A DNA stretch of 64,000 bases, taken from assembly GCA_049604415.1 (NCBI GenBank), contig JBMYTN010000015.1:25380-89379 (forward strand). Reading direction: 5' to 3'. Positions 8,491 through 16,601 of this stretch are shown here, in pieces. The position numbers and the translations under genes were made by a program. Each line of letters opens with the position of its first letter. Positions within the stretch are counted from its first letter, which is position 1. The DNA comes from JBMYTN01 sp049604415. Lineage in GTDB: Bacteria; Pseudomonadota; Alphaproteobacteria; Rhodospirillales; Rhodospirillaceae. The notes beneath the pieces were generated by a model. It worked only from the letters and a program-made list of their open reading frames with translations. It did not search any database and was not told where the DNA came from.

Positions 8491-9266
8491 GGCTGATCCC
8501 CGCCAGTTTGCAGACGCACTGGGATGCCCGCAGCGGCCATATGAGCCTTGGCTTCGGCGATAGAATACTCACCGAAATGAAAAATCGAGGCCGCCAGCAC
8601 AGCTGTTGCCCCGCCTTCACGGATGCCATCAACCAAGTGATCCAGGGTGCCGACCCCACCAGACGCAATCACCGGAATGGTTAAGGCGTCGGACACGGCC
8701 CGGGTCAGGGGCAGATCGAACCCGGCCCGCGTGCCATCGCGGTCCATGGAGGTCAGCAAGATCTCCCCGGCCCCCAAGGCTTGCATGCGCTTTACCCACT
8801 CAATGGCATCAATTCCAGTGGCGTTGCGTCCGCCATGGGTGAAGATTTCAAACTTGTCCGGACCAACGGATTTGGCATCCACGGCGACGACAATGCACTG
8901 ATTGCCGAATTTTTCTGCGGCTTCCTGAACAAATTCGGGGCGATGGACCGCCGCCGTATTGATCGAAACCTTGTCGGCCCCGGCCAACAGCAGTTTGCGG
9001 ATATCCTCCACCGTGCGCACACCACCGCCCACCGTCAGCGGCATAAAACATTCCTCGGCAGTGCGGCGCACCACATCATACAGGGTATCCCGGGCCTCAT
9101 GGCTGGCGGTGATGTCGAGAAAACAGAGCTCATCGGCGCCAGCCTTGTCATAGAGCCGGGCCTGTTCAACCGGATCGCCCGCATCCCGAAGGCCAACAAA
9201 GTTCACCCCCTTCACGACCCGGCCATCTTTGACGTCCAGGCAAGGGATCACCCGCATTTTTAGCAT
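8487..9266 (-). CDS. hisF: imidazole glycerol phosphate synthase, cyclase subunit
   Basis: HisF is the (beta/alpha)8-barrel cyclase that uses ammonia from HisH to convert PRFAR to IGP and AICAR. The 259-residue product starts MLKMRVIPCLDVKDGRVVKG, carrying the catalytic Asp near residue 11. The second catalytic Asp is in the VAVDAKS stretch near residue 130. Phosphate-binding loops GGGVRT and ASGGVG are present. It overlaps both hisA (about seven bases) and hisE (four bases). Confidence 0.97.
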   Translation of the reverse strand: MLKMRVIPCLDVKDGRVVKGVNFVGLRDAGDPVEQARLYDKAGADELCFLDITASHEARDTLYDVVRRTAEECFMPLTVGGGVRTVEDIRKLLLAGADKVSINTAAVHRPEFVQEAAEKFGNQCIVVAVDAKSVGPDKFEIFTHGGRNATGIDAIEWVKRMQALGAGEILLTSMDRDGTRAGFDLPLTRAVSDALTIPVIASGGVGTLDHLVDGIREGGATAVLAASIFHFGEYSIAEAKAHMAAAGIPVRLQTGGDQP

Positions 9267-10006
9267 GGGTCAGGCTCCCGTTTTGACATCGTCAGGGTCA
9301 GCGCCTCCGCCAGATTGATCCGGCCATCATACAAGGCCCGACCCGATATGGCCCCGGCGATCCGCCCCTTGCCAATGGTCATTAAGCGTTCGAGGTCCTC
9401 AAGGCTGGACACGCCACCCGATGCAATGACCGGCGTGTCCAAGCGATCGGCCAGCTCTGCGGTGGCTTCCGCATTGGGACCGGACAAAACCCCGTCGCGA
9501 TCAATATCGGTGTGGATGATGGCAGCCGCGCCTGCATCTTCGAACCGCAAGGCCAAATCCATCGCGGTGATGTCAGAGGTTTCGGCCCAGCCTTCAACCG
9601 CAACCATGCCGCCACGCGCATCAATCCCGACCGCCACGCGCCCGGGAAACTCCCGGCAGGCCGCCCGAACCAAATCAGGGTCTTTGACCGCAATGGTGCC
9701 CAAAATAATCCGGGCCACACCAGCCTCAAGCCATTGGCCCACCCGCTCCAATGTCCTGATCCCGCCACCCAGCTGGATCGGGATATCCGTTGCCGCAACG
9801 ATGGCCTCAACCGCCTGGGCATTAACCGGTGTTCCGGCGAAAGCGCCATCCAAATCGACCACATGGACCCAAGACGCGCCAAGCCCCTGAAACTGCTTGG
9901 CTTGATCCGCTGGATCATCATTGAACACGGTGGCCCGGGACATATCGCCTTTCTCAAGGCGGACACAGCGCCCCCCCTTCAGGTCAATGGCTGGATAAAG
10001 GATCAT
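9260..10006 (-). CDS. hisA: phosphoribosylformimino-AICAR-P isomerase
   Basis: HisA catalyses the Amadori isomerisation of ProFAR to PRFAR. The 248-residue barrel protein has the catalytic Asp in YPAIDLKGGRCVRL near residue 8 and a second in HTDIDRDG near residue 130, plus GGGIRT and ASGGVSS phosphate loops. The start is an ATG. A 174-bp gap separates it from hisH upstream, which is wide for this otherwise overlapping cluster, so an internal promoter is possible. Confidence 0.96.
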   Translation of the reverse strand: MILYPAIDLKGGRCVRLEKGDMSRATVFNDDPADQAKQFQGLGASWVHVVDLDGAFAGTPVNAQAVEAIVAATDIPIQLGGGIRTLERVGQWLEAGVARIILGTIAVKDPDLVRAACREFPGRVAVGIDARGGMVAVEGWAETSDITAMDLALRFEDAGAAAIIHTDIDRDGVLSGPNAEATAELADRLDTPVIASGGVSSLEDLERLMTIGKGRIAGAISGRALYDGRINLAEALTLTMSKREPDPC

Positions 10007-10180
10007 AAGCTCTCTCAGATCTAAGTCATTTCATGCGGTTGAGACGAGATGAGTCATCGATACCGCTCTTTTAGGAACAACGTCTTTGAACAGGGCGCTC
10101 CGAAACAGGGAGCTGGGGACAGACTGTCTCTGCGCTTCAATACATCCCCCCAAACACACAAGAACCTCCCGCCGTCTGGC

Positions 10181-10825
10181 TCAAGGAGCCCAAGTCAAAA
10201 ACCGGGCAATTAGCCCCAATCCGGTCGCCTGGCTCTTTTCCGGGTGAAACTGGGTGCCGATCATATTGTCTCGACCGATGATCGCGCTGATCGCGTCGCC
10301 ATAGGAGACCCGAGCCAGACGGTGGGCCGGGTGCACACAGCGAAACGCGTAGGAATGGACGAAATAGGCGTGATCGCCCGCCCCTATGCCCGAAAGGACC
10401 GGGTGACTTTGCTGTTCAACTTCGAGGGCATTCCAGCCCATATGCGGAATTTTCAGGCTGCGATCTTCGGGCTTCATTGCCGAGACCTCGCCTTCAATCC
10501 AGCCCAGACCTTCGTGAATGCCATGTTCCAAGCCCCGCTCGGCCATCAACTGCATGCCGACACAAATCCCTAAAAAGGGACGGCCAGCACCCAAAACGAC
10601 CTCGCGCAAAGTCTCGACCATGCCAGGGACCGCATCCAATCCCCGTCGGCAATCCCCAAAGGCTCCCACGCCGGGCAACACAATGCGATCGGCCTTGCGC
10701 ACCATATCCGCATCGGCGGTCACCAAAATCTCCGTTGATGCCCCGCTTTGTCGGGCCGCGCGCTCAAAAGCTTTCGCCGCGCTGCGCAAATTGCCCGATC
10801 CATAATCAATGATCGCCACTGTCAT
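10181..10825 (-). CDS. hisH: imidazole glycerol phosphate synthase, glutaminase subunit
   Basis: HisH is the class I glutamine amidotransferase partner of HisF. The start at 10825 gives MTVAIIDYGSGNLRS, the family N-terminus; a longer in-frame extension of 28 residues has no family match. The nucleophile elbow GICVGMQ places Cys at residue 88, and the catalytic His-Glu pair is in TQFHPEKSQ near the C-terminus. At 214 residues it is the usual length. It stands between hisB and hisA. Confidence 0.96.
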   Translation of the reverse strand: MTVAIIDYGSGNLRSAAKAFERAARQSGASTEILVTADADMVRKADRIVLPGVGAFGDCRRGLDAVPGMVETLREVVLGAGRPFLGICVGMQLMAERGLEHGIHEGLGWIEGEVSAMKPEDRSLKIPHMGWNALEVEQQSHPVLSGIGAGDHAYFVHSYAFRCVHPAHRLARVSYGDAISAIIGRDNMIGTQFHPEKSQATGLGLIARFLTWAP

Positions 10826-11075
10826 GCCACTTAAACCCCATTGGGCGGCCGGACTCAGAGAGGCCACCACATCATCGGTTTCTGTATCGCTCCATGGCCG
10901 ATCCAGCAACCCTTGCCCACCCCAAACCGCAGAAAAGACCTAGGCCCTGAATCCGAACCACCGGACCACACCAAAACAACCTGACCCGATCAAAGAGCGG
11001 GTATCCAAACCGCCATTGCGCTCCCAGAGGCCGAAATTCAGACGATCTCTTCAAGGCAAGGCACCAATCCTCCGC

Positions 11076-11675
11076 CTACAGAGAGCCGCCAAGCACGCCT
11101 TTTGTTGACGGCACTGCATCGGCCTTGCGTGGGTCAATCTCGATGGCGTCCCGCAAAGCACGGGCCAGAGCCTTGAAGCAAGATTCGATGATATGGTGCT
11201 GGTTTGTCCCATAATGGTTTGCAATATGCAAAGTTGCTCCCGCAGTTTGCGAAAAAGCTTGGAACCATTCCTTGAACAATTCCGTATCCATCTCGCCGAT
11301 CTTGTCCCTTGTGAACTCCACCTTCCATATGAGATACGGCCTATTCGACAGATCCAACGCGACCTGTGACAGAGTTTCATCCATAGGGATCAAAGCCGAG
11401 CCATAGCGTCGGATTCCAGCCCGATCACCCAGCGCTTGGGACACCGCTTGTCCAAGCGCCAAGGCTGTATCTTCCGTCGTATGGTGAAAGTCGATATGCA
11501 GGTCCCCAACCGCCTTTACCGTGATGTCGATCAAAGAATGGCGCGAAAGTTGCTCCAGCATGTGATCGAGGAAGCCGATGCCCGTGGAGACGTCATAGTG
11601 ACCGGTTCCATCGAGTGTGACGCTAACCTCTATCTGGGTTTCTTTCGTATTGCGCTTTACGGTAGAACTCCGCAT
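11076..11675 (-). CDS. hisB: imidazoleglycerol-phosphate dehydratase
   Basis: HisB dehydrates IGP to imidazole acetol phosphate using two Mn ions. The start at 11675 (MRSSTVKRNTKETQ) has AGGAG seven bases upstream and removes a 46-residue extension unlike the family. Metal-binding repeats are visible as FLDHMLEQLSRH and DFHHTTED, and again as ANHYGTNQHHIIE. At 199 residues it is the monofunctional form, without the N-terminal phosphatase of enterobacteria. It is the first gene of the leftward histidine cluster and diverges from an Xre regulator. Confidence 0.96.
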   Translation of the reverse strand: MRSSTVKRNTKETQIEVSVTLDGTGHYDVSTGIGFLDHMLEQLSRHSLIDITVKAVGDLHIDFHHTTEDTALALGQAVSQALGDRAGIRRYGSALIPMDETLSQVALDLSNRPYLIWKVEFTRDKIGEMDTELFKEWFQAFSQTAGATLHIANHYGTNQHHIIESCFKALARALRDAIEIDPRKADAVPSTKGVLGGSL

Positions 11676-11906
11676 CGAAAACTCCTGAAGTGCACGCGGT
11701 GGAAAGACACTGAACGAGGACGCTAAGCATGTAAACGCGTATAAGGTCCATGAAGGACAGCGAACTGTTCGGGAAAGAACCCCGAAAAAAACTAGCGTTT
11801 GCCGTTCTGACACGTTATGGTTTAGTACAGGACGGTGGGCTCAAACACCCTCCAATAAGAATGGGATACCAAAGTGAGAAGGTCAAAATCTAGCGAGACG
11901 GAAAAC

Positions 11907-12332
11907 ATGCAGAAGGCACCGGATCCGGTCGATGTGCACGTCGGCCGTCGACTAAGACTGCGCCGCACCCTGTTGGGCATGTCGCAGGAACAGTTGGCAA
12001 ACGCCGTTGGCGTCACATTCCAGCAAATACAGAAATATGAGCGGGGCAGCAACCGCGTCAGCGCCAGCCGCTTGTTCGACATTTCCAAGGTCTTGGGTGT
12101 CCCGGTGGCGTTCTTCTTTGAAGACATTGGCGAAGACATCACGGCTGAGCGTCGCACCGGATCCGCTCCGGACGCCGATGGGCTCGCCGAGCCGATCCTG
12201 CCGACCTACGAGCAAGATCCGCTGCAAAAGAACGAAACCTTGGAACTGATCAGAGCCTATTGGCGTCTGCCCAGCGACAATGTGCGTGTCAAAGCGTTGG
12301 ATTTGCTGAAAAGCATGTCCGGTCGGGACTAA
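11907..12332 (+). CDS. Xre-family HTH transcriptional regulator
   Basis: This 141-residue protein has an N-terminal Cro/C1-type helix-turn-helix at about residues 12-70 (VGRRLRLRRTLLGMSQEQLANAVGVTFQQIQKYERGSNRVSAS, quoted here in outline as GMSQEQLANAVGV plus YERG). A conserved C-terminal region follows (LELIRAYWRLP near the end). This small regulator type is widespread in Alphaproteobacteria. The ATG at 11907 gives the family start; a GTG at 11874 would add 11 residues. It diverges from hisB across about 230 bp. Its targets are unknown. Confidence 0.85.
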   Translation: MQKAPDPVDVHVGRRLRLRRTLLGMSQEQLANAVGVTFQQIQKYERGSNRVSASRLFDISKVLGVPVAFFFEDIGEDITAERRTGSAPDADGLAEPILPTYEQDPLQKNETLELIRAYWRLPSDNVRVKALDLLKSMSGRD

Positions 12333-12765
12333 CCCACCAGACGCCTCTTTGCACTTTGTGAACCGGCCAAGTCCCCTGCACGCCCGATGCGGACTGCGGA
12401 ATGACTTGTCCGGTCACAATCAAAGGGTTTCCCGCAAAAGATCTCTCGGACCAACTGAGACGTCACTCAAGGCTTGGCAGGCCGACAATGATGGCCGCTC
12501 ACCTTTGGTCCGATCAGGGAAAGACCCGACCGACGGACCGCACGGTCCAAACCAACCAGCCCAGTCCATTCCGCCCCGGCCACCAGGCCCAACCATCGCC
12601 CCGCATCTCCGTCCAAGCGGGATCTGCTCGGGAAACGCCTGCGCCCCGCCATATCCCTTGACCTTGCTGGCCAGAAAGACCCATGTTCTGGGCTCCCTCC
12701 ACCCCAGCATTCCCCGATCCGGCAAACCAAAAGGCCGGACCCGGACTTCCGGTCTAGGACATCCC
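12333..12765. other. gene-free leader upstream of hslV
   Basis: This 433-base stretch lies between the Xre gene and hslV. The hslV frame stays open through it, but its translation has no family resemblance and the true hslV start is at 12766. The only signal I can support is the candidate heat-shock promoter listed separately. Confidence 0.6.
12655..12686 (+). promoter_or_regulatory. candidate sigma-32 (RpoH) promoter of hslVU
   Basis: CCCTTGAC followed about 17 bases later by ACCCATGTT resembles the RpoH consensus (CTTGAA, then CCCCATNT). It lies about 80 bases before the hslV ATG. hslVU is a classical heat-shock operon, which supports the assignment. The match is imperfect, so this is a prediction. 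Confidence 0.45.
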
Positions 12766-13326
12766 ATGTCGAGTACACAGACTTCCGCCGCCGATCACAG
12801 TTGGCATGGCACCACGATTTTGGCCGTGCGCCGCAATGGCCAAGTGGTCATCGCCGGGGACGGCCAAGTTTCCTTTGGCCAGACGGTGATGAAGGGCAAT
12901 GCCCGTAAGGTCCGTCGCCTTGGGGATGGCAGTGTGATCGCTGGCTTTGCTGGCGCGACTGCGGATGCCTTCACCTTGTTTGAGCGGCTGGAAACCAAGC
13001 TGGAACAATATCCCGGTCAATTGACCCGGGCCTGCGTCGAATTGGCCAAGGATTGGCGCACGGATCGCTATCTGCGCCGTCTGGAGGCGATGATGGCAGT
13101 GGCGGACAAGGAGGTCGCCCTGGTCCTGACCGGCAATGGTGATGTGCTGGAGCCGGAAGATGGCATTATCGGCATTGGCTCCGGCGGCACCTATGCCCTG
13201 GCTGCTGCCCGAGCCTTAATGGCCGAAACCGACCTGGACGCCGAAGCCATCGCCCGACGGGCCATGGAGGTCGCCGCCAAAATCTGCGTTTACACCAACA
13301 GTTCCCTAACCGTGGACTCCCTATGA
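12766..13326 (+). CDS. hslV: HslV (ClpQ) peptidase subunit
   Basis: HslV is the two-ring proteolytic core of the HslUV protease. The start at 12766 gives 186 residues, with a 15-residue propeptide ending in HG before Thr16-Thr17 (TTILAVRRNG); Thr16 is the expected nucleophile after processing. Later motifs AGDGQVSFGQTVMK, GFAGATADAF and GIGSGGTYALAAARAL are typical. The stop overlaps the hslU start by four bases (ATGA), so the subunits are translationally coupled. Confidence 0.97.
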   Translation: MSSTQTSAADHSWHGTTILAVRRNGQVVIAGDGQVSFGQTVMKGNARKVRRLGDGSVIAGFAGATADAFTLFERLETKLEQYPGQLTRACVELAKDWRTDRYLRRLEAMMAVADKEVALVLTGNGDVLEPEDGIIGIGSGGTYALAAARALMAETDLDAEAIARRAMEVAAKICVYTNSSLTVDSL

Positions 13327-14633
13327 CCGCTTTCAGCCCCCGCGAAATCGTTTCCGAGCTCGACCGCCACATCATCGGCCAAGGCGATGCCAAGCGCGCC
13401 GTCGCCATCGCCCTGCGCAACCGGTGGCGTCGGCAACAGCTGCCCGAAGGCTTGCGGGAAGAGATCCTGCCGAAAAACATTTTGATGATCGGACCCACCG
13501 GGGTCGGCAAAACCGAAATTGCCCGCCGCCTGGCCAAACTGGCCCAAGCGCCGTTTCTAAAGGTCGAAGCGACCAAATTCACCGAAGTCGGCTATGTCGG
13601 TCGCGACGTGGAAAGCATCATCCGGGACCTGCTGGAAAACGCCATCAACGACACCCGGGAGCGGATGCGCAAAGAGGTCACCGTCCGCGCCGAAGCCAAT
13701 GCGGAAGAGCGCATCCTTGATGCCCTGGTTGGAGACAGCGCGAAACCGGAAACCCGGCAAAAATTCCGCAAAAAGCTGCGCGAAAACGAGCTCAATGACA
13801 AAGAGGTCGAACTGACCCTGCAAGACAGTGCGGCGATGTCAATGCCGACCCTGGACATCCCGGGCATGCCCGGTGCGCAAATGGGCATGCTCAATCTGAA
13901 TGATATATTCGGCAAAGCCTTTGGTGGACGCACCACCAAGAAGAAGATGACTGTCGAAGAATCCTATGAGGTCCTGCTGCGGGAAGAGGCCGATAAACTG
14001 CTAGACGAAGACCAAGTGGTCAAAAGCGCTCTCAACGCAGTTGAGAATGATGGCATTGTTTTTATTGATGAAATTGACAAGATCAGCGCCTCGCAAGAGC
14101 GCAAGGGCGGCGATGTCAGCCGCGAAGGCGTCCAGCGCGATCTGCTGCCCTTGATCGAGGGCACCACCGTGGTCACCAAACATGGCCCGGTGCGCACCGA
14201 CCATATCCTGTTCATTGCCTCAGGCGCGTTCCACATCGCCAAGCCATCGGACATGCTGCCGGAACTCCAAGGCCGTTTGCCGATCCGGGTCGAGCTGAAA
14301 GCCCTGACCAAGGATGATTTCCGCCGCATCCTGACCGAGCCCGAAGCCAGCTTGCTTAAGCAATACAAAGCCCTGCTCGGCACGGAGCAAGTGACACTCG
14401 AATTCCCCGACGACACCGTCGAGGCCCTGGCCGATCTGGCCGCCGAGGTCAATCGCTCGGTGGAGAACATTGGTGCCCGGCGTTTGCACACGGTCCTGGA
14501 GCGCTTGCTCGAAGAGATCAGCTTCACCGCCACCGACCGGGGCGGCGAAACCATCACCATCACGCCGGAGGATGTGCAAAGCCGGGTCGGCGATCTGGCC
14601 GCCAAAGCAGATCTGTCGAAATTTATCCTCTAG
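13323..14633 (+). CDS. hslU: HslU (ClpY) AAA+ unfoldase subunit
   Basis: HslU unfolds substrates and threads them into HslV. The 436-residue protein has the N-terminal SPREIVSELDRHIIGQ opening, Walker A GPTGVGKTEIA near residues 57-67 and the GYVGRDVE pore loop. An intermediate I-domain (about 110-240), Walker B GIVFIDEIDKI, and a C-terminal end DLSKFIL that docks into HslV follow. It converges with the citryl-CoA lyase gene; I see no clear terminator in the 80-bp gap. Confidence 0.98.
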   Translation: MTAFSPREIVSELDRHIIGQGDAKRAVAIALRNRWRRQQLPEGLREEILPKNILMIGPTGVGKTEIARRLAKLAQAPFLKVEATKFTEVGYVGRDVESIIRDLLENAINDTRERMRKEVTVRAEANAEERILDALVGDSAKPETRQKFRKKLRENELNDKEVELTLQDSAAMSMPTLDIPGMPGAQMGMLNLNDIFGKAFGGRTTKKKMTVEESYEVLLREEADKLLDEDQVVKSALNAVENDGIVFIDEIDKISASQERKGGDVSREGVQRDLLPLIEGTTVVTKHGPVRTDHILFIASGAFHIAKPSDMLPELQGRLPIRVELKALTKDDFRRILTEPEASLLKQYKALLGTEQVTLEFPDDTVEALADLAAEVNRSVENIGARRLHTVLERLLEEISFTATDRGGETITITPEDVQSRVGDLAAKADLSKFIL

Positions 14634-14713
14634 AGCCCTCGAACCGTTGCAGGAGGCGTCCGCCAATCAGGAACCGGACGCGCCGGAAAACCAACGGAAC
14701 GGCACAGGTTCGA

Positions 14714-15595
14714 TCACGCCTCCGGCACCGACCGGGGCGAATCTCCATCATAGGTCCAAATCAAATGGCGCGGGATCGGGCCTTTGTTGCGCCCCCCCTG
14801 CTCCATCTGCTCCCAGGCATGGGCCAGCAACCCAACGGACCGCGACAAGCAAAACAACCCCCGAGCCAAAGCCGCCGGGAACCCGAGCTCGGCATAAATC
14901 ACCGCCGTCGCCCCATCAATGTTCATCGGCACCGGCTTGCTGCGGCCTTCGGCCAAGCACTGCTCAACCGATTGCGCTGCCGCTGCAGATGCCCCGGACA
15001 CGGTGCCCTGCTGCCGGGCCTGCTCCACCAAGGCCAGCAAGCGTGGTGCCCGGGGGTCAATCGGGTGAAAGCGGTGACCAAAACCGGGCAAAAACTTGCC
15101 TCCGGCCTGTTTGAAGGCGGCGATTTCCGCCCTCGCGGCTTCCACCAATGCCGCTGTTGGCTTGCCATCGCCGTCACAAGCCGTCGCCTCGATATCCTCG
15201 GCCCGCAGCCGGGCCACAATGGCCTGGTAAAGCGCCACCGCCTGTTCCCCAGCCCCGCCATGGACATCGCCGAGCACATTCAGCCCCGAGGCCATGGCGT
15301 TGTTCAGGCCAACCCCACAGGTCGCCGCCATCCGTGCAATCGCGATGCTCGGGGCTTGGGGACCATGGTCGACCGCAGCGACCAAGGCAGCCTCCAGCAA
15401 GGTGGCTTGGTCTTTGGTCGGCAGCGCCCCCCGGGTCATCAGCCAGATCATTTGCGGGAAGCTGACCTGACCGATCAGCTCTTCAATCGGATAGCCCCGA
15501 TAGCGGATTTCGCCGGGGGCCATGTCAATGATCTCGGTCCGCCACCAATCCCGAGACGGCTGTTCCGGATCCGCATCGATTGGTATGTCTGCCAT
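14714..15595 (-). CDS. citrate-synthase-type citryl-CoA lyase
   Basis: This 293-residue protein belongs to the citrate synthase superfamily but is much shorter than citrate synthase (about 430), as expected for citryl-CoA lyase, which splits citryl-CoA into acetyl-CoA and oxaloacetate. The three catalytic residues can be placed: His112 in GDVHGGAGEQ, His174 in PGFGHRFHP and Asp227 in MNIDGATAV. A conserved Arg lies in LSRSVGLLAH. The start at 15595 has a GAGGAAGCGGAG ribosome site; a longer frame adds 52 residues without resemblance. It follows an SDR gene, and citF diverges beyond that. Citrate synthase activity cannot be excluded from sequence alone. Confidence 0.78.
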   Translation of the reverse strand: MADIPIDADPEQPSRDWWRTEIIDMAPGEIRYRGYPIEELIGQVSFPQMIWLMTRGALPTKDQATLLEAALVAAVDHGPQAPSIAIARMAATCGVGLNNAMASGLNVLGDVHGGAGEQAVALYQAIVARLRAEDIEATACDGDGKPTAALVEAARAEIAAFKQAGGKFLPGFGHRFHPIDPRAPRLLALVEQARQQGTVSGASAAAAQSVEQCLAEGRSKPVPMNIDGATAVIYAELGFPAALARGLFCLSRSVGLLAHAWEQMEQGGRNKGPIPRHLIWTYDGDSPRSVPEA

Positions 15596-15653
15596 CTCCG
15601 CTTCCTCTCTTTGCGGCCCAAGGTCCTGGAAAGCCCTGAGCAAATGGGGTTTT

Positions 15654-16433
15654 TTATGTTTTTGGCCGCGCCGCGCCAAAGGGCCAACCGCCGGAAAAAT
15701 CGATAATCGCCCCGGTGAGGAACCGCGCCTTGGCGGTGGCGAGGAAGGCAATCACCTCGCCGATTTCTTCCGGATCGGCCAAGCGCCCCACCGGCACATT
15801 CTGGCGGACATAGGCCCGGCCTTCCTCGGTATCCTTAAAATAGGCCTTGGGGTAATAGGCCTCGGAGTACAGGAAATTCGGGGCAACCGCATTCACCGTG
15901 ATGCCATCGGGCGCGCAGTCAATGGCCAGGGAGCGAACCAACGCGTTGACCGCATCGCGGGCGGCGTCGGGAAACGCTCCACCGGACAGCGGCAAACGGG
16001 TCCGGTTGGAGGTGACCATGACGATATTGGCCGACCCTCGGGCGCGTAATGTTGGCAGGGCGGCCTGGATCAACCGAAAGGGAAACTCGACAAGCGCCTG
16101 GTAATTGTCCCGTAAGGCCTGAACCGGGGCGGTGTCCGGCATATGGGTCGGAGCCGGGAAATGATCATTGCTGACGATAACGCCTAGGTCCGGCACCCCA
16201 AGGTCCAACGCAGTCGCAAAGGCCGCGTCGATCACCGCTTCAGGTTCGCTGGCCGATAGGGGGTACAATCCGGCGCGATCCGCCGCAAAGCCCGCCCACA
16301 CCGCCGGATCGGCAAACCCCTGATCATGGGCCAGCACGGTAAAACCCGCCTCCAGCAAAGCGGCAACGGCAGGGGGACCGGCAAAGCCCAACGCATTGGT
16401 CACCAAAGCGGAGTTCAGGGCAGCATCCGTCAT
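15654..16433 (-). CDS. halohydrin-dehalogenase-like SDR lacking the catalytic Tyr
   Basis: This 259-residue short-chain dehydrogenase-fold protein lacks the usual TGxxxGxG cofactor motif. Instead it reads VTNALGFAGPPAV, close to the halohydrin dehalogenase pattern. IVSNDHFP, VAPNFLYSEAYYP and GRLADPEEIGEVIAFL also recall that group. The expected triad Ser-Tyr-Arg (spacing +13, +17) appears as Ser142-Pro155-Arg159, so the Tyr is gone while the diagnostic Arg (Lys in normal SDRs) is kept. Dehalogenase activity is therefore doubtful. Start ATG 16433 has AAAGG upstream. It probably shares a promoter with the downstream citryl-CoA lyase. Confidence 0.75.
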   Translation of the reverse strand: MTDAALNSALVTNALGFAGPPAVAALLEAGFTVLAHDQGFADPAVWAGFAADRAGLYPLSASEPEAVIDAAFATALDLGVPDLGVIVSNDHFPAPTHMPDTAPVQALRDNYQALVEFPFRLIQAALPTLRARGSANIVMVTSNRTRLPLSGGAFPDAARDAVNALVRSLAIDCAPDGITVNAVAPNFLYSEAYYPKAYFKDTEEGRAYVRQNVPVGRLADPEEIGEVIAFLATAKARFLTGAIIDFSGGWPFGAARPKT

Positions 16434-16601
16434 GATCACAGACCTTTAAGGGTGAGGCAAAAACGGGTATCCGGACGAGGCCACACAGGGTATCGCGTTC
16501 GAGGGACTTGGCACAGAACGGTTTTTACGCTCAAACAGCCGAGCGACCTCCTTCCCCGGGGGCATTCGGCCATTCATTTATCTTTGGGAGGGCACTGGAG
16601 C

